A stretch of 64,000 nucleotides of DNA from Thereva unica (lineage: Eukaryota; Arthropoda; Insecta; Diptera; Therevidae), in the NCBI GenBank assembly GCA_949987705.1, contig OX465281.1, forward strand, positions 256,342,542-256,406,541, in the 5' to 3' direction. Below the pieces are notes generated by a model that saw only the letters and a list, made by a program, of their open reading frames with translations, was not told the DNA's origin and did not search any database. How positions within the stretch are numbered: position 1 is the stretch's first letter; each line of letters begins with the position of its first letter. Below are positions 10,915 through 19,930 of the stretch, in pieces. Position numbers and translations under genes: made by a program.

Positions 10915-11127
10915 TTGGCCTTAAGAGACCATGCTGCCAAGTTGGACATTCCGTTCACCGTGTGTTGTCGAAGCTGCGGGGAGACAAACGAAAGAGAAAC
11001 ACTCGTTCAGTTCCTGTATAAAGGCCCGGCCTTAGCTAAAGCCAAGCAGCGCACTCTATGCAGTTACGTTTTGGGAGACTTAAAAGAATCTTCAGATTGG
11101 AGATCAGATCACTGTTACGCTTCCTAA
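10915..11127 (+). pseudogene. Non-LTR ORF2 C-terminal cysteine knuckle (open fragment)
   Basis: A 70-codon open frame contains VCCRSCGETNERETLVQFL and YKGPALAKAKQRTL. This fits the C-terminal pattern C..CG....ET..H.L..CPAL...R...LG of I/Jockey/R1-type ORF2 proteins. Here the histidine and last cysteine appear replaced (VQFLYKGPAL), so metal binding is probably lost. The ATG is internal to the ancestral ORF and not a true start. Confidence 0.72.
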
Positions 11128-11270
11128 ACTCTACAGATTGACTTTAAGTATCAGTCACACCCGACCAGACAACGGCTCCACAATCAAGGTACACGAGTTG
11201 TGGCAACAAAACGGCGTACCAGGCGCTACTTGGGCCTCCGGTCTACCTTGGCCATTGTAGGAGTAGTATA

Positions 11271-11955
11271 GCTATAAGCTTCGGGGACAACTTTTTGGTA
11301 TATTGCGCAATCGAACTTTCGGTTTGTATCTTGAGCTGAAGCTTTTATGGTTTGCGCGTTGGGAAGCTTTCGCGGTTTGTGTCTTCGGTTGAGGAGGTGC
11401 GCGACTTGTATATAGCTAGGTGAAACTTTAGTGAGGTGAGCTTGCCAGAAAGACCCCCAAATTTATCACAGGCAACGCCGTGCGCGCCTTAACCCGGCTC
11501 TACACGATGCGGTGAATGTTTTATTCGAATGTTGGCTTCCAACGATTGAGTCAACAGACAGACAACAGTCAGCTTTGTGTTTGATCGCAGTATACCGTCT
11601 GTATTAAAAATATCTCCGATTACGGATTAAAGTAATGCTTTTTTTATGGGGAAAACTAGAGGCTCTGGAAAAGCCCTTTATACTGTCGACAATCTATTTT
11701 ATTTGTATAGAGTGCAATGTCAGCCACAATCTATCTGCGATATTTTTATTCCACCAACTCCCAATCTTTACTATCGAGACTCTGACATCGGGGCATTGAA
11801 AAACAATTCGTTGGAGTGTTATGTGTCCTGAAACGAGTTGAATCTCATCAACCAACCGATGACATGCGCTTTGATGGATCGGGGAAGGACTAAATAAGTC
11901 TATTACAAGAGGAATCAGGAGGGAAGAAGAAAGAAGGAACGTTATGTAGGTGAGA
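11271..11955. other. Spacer DNA with a short dispersed repeat
   Basis: GGAAAAGCCCTTTATACTGT followed by CGACAATCTATTTTATTTG at about 11666-11705 is a copy of the dispersed repeat also seen at 5445, 18705, 40425 and 58840. The rest has no recognisable gene. GAAGCTTT/AGCTAGGT words near 11340-11430 resemble the 40.6-kb minisatellite, but I could not align them convincingly. Confidence 0.4.
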
Positions 11956-11973
11956 AAGTGGAAACGGCGAAGG

Positions 11974-12034
11974 ACCGTGGTGCTACGGGGATTCGAACCC
12001 GGGACCTCTGGGATGGTAGCCGCTGCGGCTTGAT
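11974..12034 (-). repeat. tRNA-like SINE head (box A and box B)
   Basis: On the minus strand the segment reads AGCCGCAGCGGCTACC, then CCCGGGTTCGAATCCCCG, then GTAGCACCA. GGTTCGAATCC is an exact match to the RNA polymerase III B box. AGCCGCAGCGG resembles the A box (TAGCNNAGNGG). The box spacing is shorter than in a normal tRNA, and no intact anticodon arm or 5' acceptor strand can be drawn. It is therefore more likely a tRNA-derived SINE or tRNA pseudogene than a working tRNA. A SINE body would extend towards lower coordinates. Confidence 0.55.
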
Positions 12035-12039
12035 ATTGA

Positions 12040-13768
12040 AAATTGAAGTTGATGTTTACGTCTAGTAATTCGAATTTTAGAAGACCTTATATACAAACCG
12101 AAGCACCCTAAATTAGCAAATAAAACGTTGGGTCGGATATGTTTTGAATAATATAGTGAAATAACCTATCCCTAGAAGCACTTTCATACAAACAATTGTA
12201 CAACCAAGGCTTTTCACTCGATTACAATACTCCAGAAATTAGAAATTTATTGTCCTAAATACAACTCAAGTCTCTCACAAAAGCACTTGTGCGTCCTTAT
12301 ACAAAAACAAGTACTATAAAACAATAAAAATTTACACAAGAATTATCGCCGACATTCCAAGTGCACTCAAGAACGTCCATCACGCCAAATCGCCGGCGCA
12401 AAATAAAAACAAACCAATTAAGTGGCCACAATGGAGCTAACCACTCCAATTGACAAAGCAAACACGAAACCAATTCATCAAATCCATTTCAAGATTTTTA
12501 CCTCAACGACTTCGATAAGTTTTTTTTATATTCCACTCAGCACGGTCGTCAACAACTCGACGTCGTCGCCGATATCAGCGACTCTCTCCACTTTTATCGG
12601 AACTACTTTCGGGCTTATCATAAAGTGGAGGAGAAAAGGCGTATTTGACGCCCGACAGTTCCTGTTAAATCGTGATAATTTCACCCCCTCTCCATTGCCA
12701 TTCGAGCATCCTTTTCATAAAATATCCTGGAAATATTCGGCCACAATTACTCTCGATGTGCATGGGTCACGGAGGAGCAGGGCCGGCCGGGGGATTTCTA
12801 GGATCTGTTTGAATAGTTCGGTGTCAGCATGGAAAGGGTCTGTGCAAAGTTGGTCCTTGTGCTCCTGCACCCCCACCGCACCGAGGCCAGGGGGATTTAA
12901 TTCTGTACCTGGTGTGTGTTTGAATGATGATTTTATGATGGATTTACAAGCTTCAAATTATATTACAGCAATTTTAGGTTTATTGTCGGCGTGTACGGCA
13001 TGAAGTGGTGCTGTGGTCATCCGACGGAGCTGAGGAGCGTGCATATACATATCGCTTTGGGAGAGGGGATGGGGATGCTGGGGCGATTTCGTTGAAATGC
13101 TGATTATGCCTCAGGGTGTTGATAAAATGTGATTTCGAATGATGGTCTTTTGGGTTTGTTATTGGCCATTATATGGTGAGAAATTGGCAGTTAACGCGGA
13201 GTAATAATGAGCAATTCCTAGACAAACCAATTACGGCACATTTGATTAACATTGGAAATCTGTTCGCGGAATTTAGTAATTTTATATCATTTGCATTTTG
13301 CTAATAATGTTTATTAAATTTTGCACCCCCCACTCATAACTGCAGCCCCTTATCAGAGCTCCATTAAGAATATAGACTTTACTACAAGGCGATCACAAAG
13401 AAACCTTCAAGCGACAACTCCTTTTATTTCATTCGAATGAACCACTTTCCCGACCACCCCGGACAACGCTAGACGGTTTAGAACAATGGTTAATAAATCC
13501 CTGGTAAAATCTCCAAACGATCACCTATGCACCTAAAAGACAAATATTTCGGGTTCGGTCCTCCGAGTAGAAGATTTGTCGAAAGAGCCCAAACTTCTCC
13601 TCGGAAATCAATTAAATCTATTAATGACGTAGCGTCTCTGTGGGCCAGTTAATTTTTCATGCATACTTGAGAATATTTAATTTTGCATACTTTTAGGAAA
13701 TGTTTATTAATTTATGTGTCCAAAGCAAGGGAAATTGTGGGGAGAAATTGCGCCACACTGACTGTCAA
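12040..13768. other. Spacer DNA, no supported gene
   Basis: The one long open frame (12422-13003, 193 codons, plus strand) has no domain, a composition that changes along its length and no detectable splice context. I treat it as chance. The rest is AT-rich with no repeat structure that I can see. Confidence 0.4.
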
Positions 13769-14430
13769 TCAACATTTTAAATCTTCTTCTTTCTTCTTTG
13801 TTCCGTTAGCTGGCGGTCCGAGCGGGACGTCCAGTTTGAGCAGTGTCCACGTTTCAGATCCGTAAACAATCGGAAGGATCAACGTTTGGTAAAAGCGTAC
13901 TTTTGTTTTGATGGAAATATTTGTTCGTTTCCTTATGCACCACTTGAGCGAGGCGAAGTTTGCTGTTGCCTGGCCGATGCGGCTGTGAACGTCGGACGTC
14001 GATGCTACTTTCGTTTCCTCAGCCAATGATCCCAAATATTTGAACCTCGGAACCTGTTCGATTTGGGTTCCACCGAGGTAAACACTGGCCCTTGATCCGT
14101 CCGTTGTGAGCGCTTTGGCATTTTCCGCATTGATTTTTAACCCAACGATAGCGCCGTCGAACATTAAGTCCGTTACGAAGTTGTTGTCGTCGTATCGAAC
14201 TCGAAGTCGTCCATCGAATGCTTCACGCACAATCGTCGTCTCCCTGTCGGGCACCCATTTGCATCGGGAACTTCTCGGATAAGTCGCTTCGAATACGAAC
14301 GCTGCTGGTTGAGCCATCGCACAGCGCTTGGAGAAGTTGGATGACATTTTGAATAGACCTGGAAGCATGGTAGAAGCAATAGATGAACTCAGAAACTATA
14401 GGATACACATAGCTGGTCTAAAAAGGAGCA
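13769..14430 (-). pseudogene. Non-LTR reverse transcriptase fragment fused to its own 3' tail
   Basis: The minus-strand 199-codon frame carries VGLKINAENAKAL, FKYLGSLAEETKV, VHSRIGQATANFASLKW and LPIVYGSETW. These are the post-palm blocks of RTE/Jockey-type insect endonuclease-reverse transcriptases. An upstream piece in another frame (14223-14408) carries LLQALCDGSTSSVRIR and MGARQGD, matching the RT block before the active site. The YADD region between them is lost. After GSETWTLL the sequence jumps directly to the element's terminal PANGTKKKE segment, so about 100 or more codons of the C-terminus are deleted. The tail pairs with those at 18771, 63039 and 63331. Confidence 0.85.
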
Positions 14431-14730
14431 AGGTCAAGAAACGAAGATAGCTCTATGACGACAAAAGAAGAGAGTGGTGAAAGAACTTTTGCGCAATTAT
14501 GGAAGACTTCTAGAAATTATCTCCAGGTGGCCAGCCTCCAAGGTTAGACTCGATTATGATGCCACGGAGAGCATAGCTGCGAAATTGGAGAAAGCTTATA
14601 AGATCTAGATAAAAACTCAGTTTCAGTACGTCTCGGATGGGTCTTGGGTTATTGGAAGTCGAATAACAACGAGGCTGATGGGATCGTAATAGAAGGCTTC
14701 TGTTACAGATATAAATGTATTCGTAATCGG

Positions 14731-14842
14731 CCATTGAGTGTCACTTTTCCATGCGGTCCCCCAACCAAATACTAACCACGTCCAATGCTGCTTGACCTAC
14801 GCAATCAAACAGGAACTGGTCTACTGAATATGCTTAATGGTA
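14731..14842 (-). repeat. 5S rRNA-derived unit (copy 2)
   Basis: The minus strand shows AAGCAGCATTGGACGTGG, TTAGTATTTGGTTGGGG and GACCGCATGGAAAA in the order and spacing of 5S rRNA positions of about 50-110. From AAGCAGC to the end of box C roughly four-fifths of bases agree with remembered Drosophila 5S, mostly differing by transitions. The upstream part (CATATTCAGTAGACCAGTTC) corresponds to the 5' third. It is flanked by non-ribosomal repeat DNA on both sides, so it is not part of a 5S gene cluster. Confidence 0.85.
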
Positions 14843-14955
14843 CTCTTTATTTTTTAAAGCCCCAATTTCTGCTTCCTTTGGTATAAGAAAGTGCGAGCGT
14901 ACCGTGCTTCGTTTGGACTATTCCGTTCATGCTTGTAGAGAAGGAGAATTTTTAC

Positions 14956-15165
14956 TCAGGCGTACAATCTTTGAGGGAGCTTGTTGCTTACTCTGGCCTT
15001 CATCGTCTTAACTGACGCAACCATTTGTGCGAACAGGCCTATCATGACCGCCAGCTGGTCATTGGAAGCCTTTCTAGGTGCCTCATGAGCCCAGGGCGTG
15101 TGACCCTGCTCTTCCTTGGAAACCATTGAAGTCATGGAACCCACGCCCCCCATCGCAAACCCCAA
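14956..15165 (-). pseudogene. Unidentified coding-like remnant in the compound repeat
   Basis: A 69-codon minus frame includes VSKEEQGHTPWAHEAPRKAS and DQLAVMIGLFAQMVASVKT and ends at a stop just before the 5S spacer. The same peptide can be followed with substitutions in the 8.4-kb copy, interrupted there by the nested MITE and by frame differences. The acidic/PW start and amphipathic helix recall the N-terminal region of retroelement gag-like proteins, but I do not recognise the family. Confidence 0.4.
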
Positions 15166-15271
15166 CCCGGTCAGGGTGGGTAGCGGGGCTTGGCTCGACT
15201 GCTGCAGTTAGCCCTAATCCGCGTCCTAAGTGGACCCAAGTCAAAACCCCGAACTCCCACCATTCGTCAGT

Positions 15272-17340
15272 GGGGACGTCGCCACAATCGCGCTCTTTGA
15301 TGCCTTGTACTTGGAAGAAGTGGTAGTGGACATAATAAATTTTTGATGGTTGAAGGCTGCATGTGATCACATCATACAATTCTGGGCATTTTACTGCTAA
15401 TTGCTACCATCAAACCCCTCGACGAAGAACTTTTGCTACGTCCCAACTTTTCATTTATTCGACGCATGCAATGTGTCAGTTCTCTCGACATCACACCAGA
15501 ATCCCATAAATCATCGTCAAGCACGATTTTCAAAGCTGCAAGTGATTAAGGTTTCTACTGATTAAAGCGATACCCACAGCCGTCGTTTTTGTTGCGATCT
15601 CCTTCGTTTTCCAATCGCTTCCTGTTTACACTCAGCTTTTTTCCACCTAATCTTCGAGACAACAATTGAGCAAACAAGACCATCTACCTTGAAACAAAGC
15701 CGTCGTAAAGTACACCTCTAATCTGCTTCCCTACATGTGTGTAAAGTTCACACTATTTACAGCGCCGCGATAATTTGGGACAAGGTCATCAACCGTCGAA
15801 AAAAACCGCGCTGTAAGCCGTGAAATTGCTTGCTACTAGACATTCCAAATACTTCAAGCTTCTTCCAGCCTTGGCTGGGATTCGGATTGACAGTGGATCT
15901 CCACTTTGAAGTCGATTTTTCTGCGGTTTATCTCGCCTCTGCCGCCGCCTTGCGCCTGCAGCCCGGCGACGATCTTATCCGAGTGGCGCTCAATTTTACG
16001 CTTATTAAAGCTGACAGTAATTGGAGATGTTTTTGTCAAAATTCAAATTAGGGTCAGTTCGATACGTTTCCCAGAATTGGATCGGATTTCGTTCCATGAA
16101 GGTGAAATCAATCTTCTGCTTTTAATCGAAAAAACAAACTGGGCACATTTTGTGGTGTGTGTGTGGACTTTGAGAAAGTTGCAGAAAACTGGGAAAATTA
16201 ATCTCTAATTGAAGAGAATACAGTGTTTCACTTGGAGAGATCAAGAAAGACGCACTTTCCCAGAGGCGGATTCCAACAAAATAAAAAAATTCAATTTCAT
16301 CTCGTTAAAAGGCACCGAACACAACAAGGACCCGATATTGAGTTTCACCCTTGGCAGGATAAAGGACCTTGGGCTATTGCCGGATTTATAGCGATTGTAA
16401 TCTCGCAGGATAAGCATGCACACACAGAGCCACGCATGCATTCACACCAGAAACCAGCCCCTGGACGAGCGGCGACCCCTATGCCGCTCGGCACCCTAGA
16501 TGCTGGCCCGATGATTATAATCCCCGGTTTTTGATCTCTAAACAGGGCGCACTACTTCATTCAATTTGGCCGTTCGGGTCCTTCGAGAGTGACGATTGTA
16601 CAACTGACACCCCTTGTTCCCCGGTGATTGACACATCTGCCGTTTTAGTGAAAAGGATTTTTTCCTTTCGCCTAAACACATTACGAGGACTCTTCTGCTC
16701 CTAGGCCATTCTTGTCGTTCTTGTCGGCATACCCGGCGAGGACTAAGGGGGACGAATTCCGGTCTCACTCCGGTTTTTTGCTGCTGCTGCTGTTCCAGTC
16801 ACGTATGGCTCTGAGTTTTGGTTTTTGTTATTTTAATTGTTGTGAAACAATTACATAAGGGCATTGTGGTTTGATGATGCAGAAAGACCGGGGATCAGGA
16901 GCAGGCCCGAGGGTGTTCGAGTAGAGGGTGGCTTTATGGAATATTTATTAACTCTTATATCGGCTTGTTTAACAATAACCAACTGGCGCTGTTATTGTTG
17001 CTAAATGTACTTTTGTTACTGCCGAAGCCGTGAAATTTGCTTTTCTGTTCTTATTGTCGAATTGGGGATCGGCAGTGTTTGCTTGTTAAGTCAGAATAAG
17101 CGTCAGCAAATGCACACCTCCCCTTTCCAGAATATCCTTTACAATTTTGTTTTAAAATAATTGTTCGATACAAACGCAGTTAAAGCGGCCGACTACCATG
17201 CCAAAGGTCCTTGTAGTGAAGTCTGCTTCAAACAGCTCCTATAAGCAGGCCCGGCGCTTAGGTTTTTGCGCCCGGTGCACTATGCCATAGAGCGCAACAA
17301 TATACTGTAATCTCTACCACCTACCTCTACCACGAAAAGC
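15272..17340. other. Spacer DNA, no gene seen
   Basis: Several short frames overlap on both strands (15830-16534) without motifs. A GCTGCTGCTGCTG run lies near 16779-16791. Pyrimidine-rich and purine-rich stretches alternate as in unique intergenic DNA. No terminal repeats or splice-flanked open exon could be supported. Confidence 0.4.
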
Positions 17341-17344
17341 CATC

Positions 17345-17879
17345 TTACTCTATTTCAATCCATGTTTAGATGACCAGATCCTACCAACGACGAATGGCAA
17401 AATTTCTTGCCTGAGAAGAGCTATGACGCAGTTGGCTTCAAATCTGAGTCGCTGGAGTGAAAGCACTGGAACCAGAGCCCTCTTCCCTTGTTAAACCTTC
17501 AAAAATCTAACGCCGTCTTCCAAGCTGAGCTTCTGGCAATCTACAAAGCATGCTTAGCAAAGCAGGCGAACCTAAAACTAGGAACCAGGGTAATATTGTT
17601 GTCGGATTGCCAAGTTTCTATCAAGGCACTATGCGCAGTTTAACCCGGTCGAAACTTCTCAAAAGGCGCTTTCTTCGTTGTGTCGGAGGTATTATCACAA
17701 TTCAGTGAGTACCGACTCACAAGAACACTGAGTGCAACAAGAAGGCAAATGAATTGGCCACACCATGTGTAAATGTTGTGGACATAGAAGCCTCTGTTGT
17801 GTCTGTGACGAAGAGAGATATCACCTCAAGATGTGACTCAACACCCTCAACTGCCCCTGTTCTGGCACGGTCTTTGTAC
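17345..17879 (+). pseudogene. RNase H domain of a non-LTR retrotransposon (broken)
   Basis: Translation gives AVFQAELLAIYKACLAK, then ILLSDCQVSIKAL, then ECNKKANELA. These match the RNase H blocks F.AEL.AI (catalytic glutamate), I.SD...I.AL (second aspartate) and GN..AD.LA. In the last block the catalytic aspartate position reads AN, so activity would be lost even without the stops. Frame changes occur between blocks. The fragment ends at the foldback element that starts at 17880. Confidence 0.75.
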
Positions 17880-18628
17880 CATACGAGTAGTATATCTAGG
17901 TTACTACTGGTACAGTGAGGTGATTGGTTGTTGGCTCAAAAGTGAGCTTTATCCGGGACAGGAATCTGTGTGGTAAGGTTTTTGAAGTCAGCTTTGGGTA
18001 TGAGGGTATGTGACACTATTGGAACTTCGTTGTAGTGTGTTTTGGGCTGGGGTGGGCTTTCACACTGGGGAAGTCTGGGTGAGATTTTATGGGAGAATTT
18101 GATCCAGGCTCTAATTCTTGGTTAAGCATTCGGATGAGGGTCTCGGGTGAGCTCTCACGCTGGCGATCGAATCTGTATTTTAACTTCCCAGTGGCGCGTA
18201 GGTCGTGGTTGGGATCTAGTGGCTGTGCCTTGGCTACGATCTTGTGGAAATCTTCTGTTGAACTTCGTTGTCTTGGTTTGTCGATCTTGTAGGAAATCTG
18301 CAGTTGAACTTCGCTGTCTTGGGATGAATATAGACCCGTCCTCCTCTCCCCCACTTTTCCCTTGGTGAAAGTTCATCCAACGTGTATGCTCATCCAAGAC
18401 ACATCGAAGAATTGAAACCTGGATCAAATTATCTTCAGGATTGTGCATGAAAGCCCACCAAGATACCCTACAGCAAAATTCAAAGTGTTTTAAACTCGTG
18501 GCGTTCACACCCAAAGCTAACTGCATAAGCTTACCACACAGTTTCTCGTCCCGGATAAAGCTCACACCCGAGCCTACAATCGATGACGTCTCTGGCCCAG
18601 TAGTAACCTAGGTATACTATTCATATGA
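17880..18628. mobile_element. Foldback/MITE-like element A
   Basis: The first about 95 bp and last about 95 bp are imperfect inverted repeats. The left end reads CTAGGTTACTACTGG with GTGAGCTTTATCCGGGAC and CTGTGTGGTAAG. The reverse complement of the right end reads CTAGGTTACTACTGG with GTGAGCTTTATCCGGGAC and CTGTGTGGTAAG. The ends share words with the inverted repeat at 36909-37255 (GTGACGTC.TCG, GCTCGGGTGTRAGCTTT, AACTTCG), so the two are one family. There is no coding sequence. The 112- and 136-codon minus frames inside follow the repeated interior and have no motif. Confidence 0.8.
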
Positions 18629-18704
18629 GTCCATCTTGCAGTATCTTAGCCAGTAACCTATCTTGGATGTTTGTTTGTGGAATGGTTTTTTATGTATATG
18701 GGAA

Positions 18705-19095
18705 AACCAGGCTTGGGAAGCACCCTTTGTACTACCAGTCTGTCGTGTCATTCAGGTCATGGTGCAATGTCTTCTTCTTCTTTGATCCGTTAGCTGGCGA
18801 TCAGAGCGAGACGTCTCCGCAACTGTTGTCGGTGCCGCTGGATCTCGAACTCGATTCATGATTCGTTTTCATTCTTGTCGGTTTTTGGCGACGACTCGAG
18901 CCTCGGTAACTGATAACCGTTGATTCTTTAGGTCACCCTCGATATTCTCTAGCCAGGTTTTCTTCGGTGCCGATCGCTGGACTCTCCAGCCTGTTGGACG
19001 GTCTCGTCAGAGAGGTTTACGTGGCAAGCGGTCATCATCCATTCGGCAAACATGTCCGAACCACCGTCTAGTAGCAAGCTTGGTTTGAAAAATAG
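18705..19095 (-). mobile_element. 3' end of an RTE/Jockey-type non-LTR retrotransposon
   Basis: Minus-strand frames contain RWFGHVCRMDDDRLPRK and APKKTWLENIEGDLK, the well-known C-terminal end of this retrotransposon group. The terminal TAACGGATCAAAGAAGAAGAAG (complement of 18771-18792) follows. The same 3' terminus occurs at 13790, 63039, 63331 and, on the plus strand, 48750. Stops interrupt the coding part. The plus-strand piece at 18705-18770 just beyond the tail is a copy of the CCCTTTGTACT dispersed repeat. Confidence 0.85.
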
Positions 19096-19510
19096 AAAGA
19101 GAAGATGATAGATCAGGGGAGGTCTGGGGTGCTGGAGCAGGTAGTGATGAACCTTTTGTTTGACCGTTTTACCTTCTCACTAGTACGCAGGCGAATAGCA
19201 ATTGTAGATTGCACCCGCTGAATATCATCATCCCGGCGGATATCTTCAATTCTCAGCCATACCACATGCCATGCTTATGGTGGATTCTTCTACTTCAAAA
19301 TGGAGAAGTACCAAACTGCAGTCATCGTATCGCGAACAGCAGCCTCGTTGATGAAAAGGAAACAATCATTTTGTTATAGCGGTAGAGGGTTGCCATATTT
19401 CTACGTTAGCATGAGAGTGTGAGGGACTTCTTTCCGATGAGTGTGAGAGTCTTTCATACTTTATGAGGTGGAAATGAGTTCGATGTCTCTGTTGACTAAG
19501 CTGTACCATC

Positions 19511-19930
19511 GACATACGGCGACATCGTTACGACGAAAATTTGTCGTAACGACGAATGCCATTTGTAATGTTAACACACGGTAAAATTCGTCATTTTGTT
19601 TTGTCAGTTGATGTCTCGTACAAAAAACTGTTTGCTAGTTTTATTGTCGTCCGCCCGACGGCCTCTCAGTCGGCTAATCTCAAAACAAGTAATATTTTTT
19701 ATTAAGTTTCAAATAGAAATAAAATCTTTAAACGCCTAAAGCGAACTTTTTGCAATAATTTGTTGAGGACAGAGACCTCTCTATTTCAGTTTTGTCGTAG
19801 CAACTTAACATTTGTTTCGTGGGGTTTCGTCGTTACGACGAATATTCAGGATCGTAACGACGAAATCCAAATTTTACGTCGTTACGACAAAACTCAAATA
19901 AAGGGGAATTTTCATCGTAACGACGTTTAT
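19511..19930. repeat. Element with clustered GTCGTTACGAC palindromes
   Basis: The words CGTTACGAC/GTCGTAACG recur six times. They include a perfect hairpin with 9-bp arms at 19526-19552 (CGTTACGAC, loop GAAAATTT, GTCGTAACG), and copies near 19831, 19855, 19878 and 19915. The outermost copies face each other as CGTTACGACGAAAATTT and, inverted, CGTTACGATGAAAATT. This makes a candidate small TIR element of about 400 bp with repeated subterminal sites. No coding sequence is seen. Confidence 0.6.

Larger units (their letters stand above)
9905..11270 (+). mobile_element. Decayed I/Jockey-like non-LTR retrotransposon, 3' half
   Basis: Three consecutive pieces of a non-LTR ORF2 lie in the expected order: the end of the reverse transcriptase (9930-10320), an RNase H remnant (10430-10790) and a C-terminal cysteine/histidine knuckle region (10915-11127). 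A probable 3' untranslated stretch runs to about 11270. The frame changes between pieces, and stops interrupt the first two, so the copy is dead. Elements with this layout are common in insects. RNase H after the RT points to an I-like rather than an RTE-like clade, but that placement is inference. Confidence 0.8.
14598..15271 (-). repeat. Compound repeat, copy 2
   Basis: Second copy of the 8362-9187 unit, without the nested MITE. On the minus strand it has a coding-like remnant (15165 down to 14956), a spacer, the 5S-like unit (14842-14731) and the tail ending at TCTTATAAGCTT near 14598. Divergence between copies is moderate, with scattered substitutions and a few indels, so neither insertion is very recent. 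Confidence 0.8.

Noticed and set aside
12422..13003. 193-codon plus-strand frame starting MATMELTTPID
   Set aside because: No domain or repeat structure, composition changes abruptly along the frame, no splice or promoter context, and no paralogue in the window. A frame of this length can occur by chance in 64 kb.
18155..18565. 136-codon minus-strand frame
   Set aside because: It lies within the foldback element and repeats its internal tandem words. There is no coding motif.
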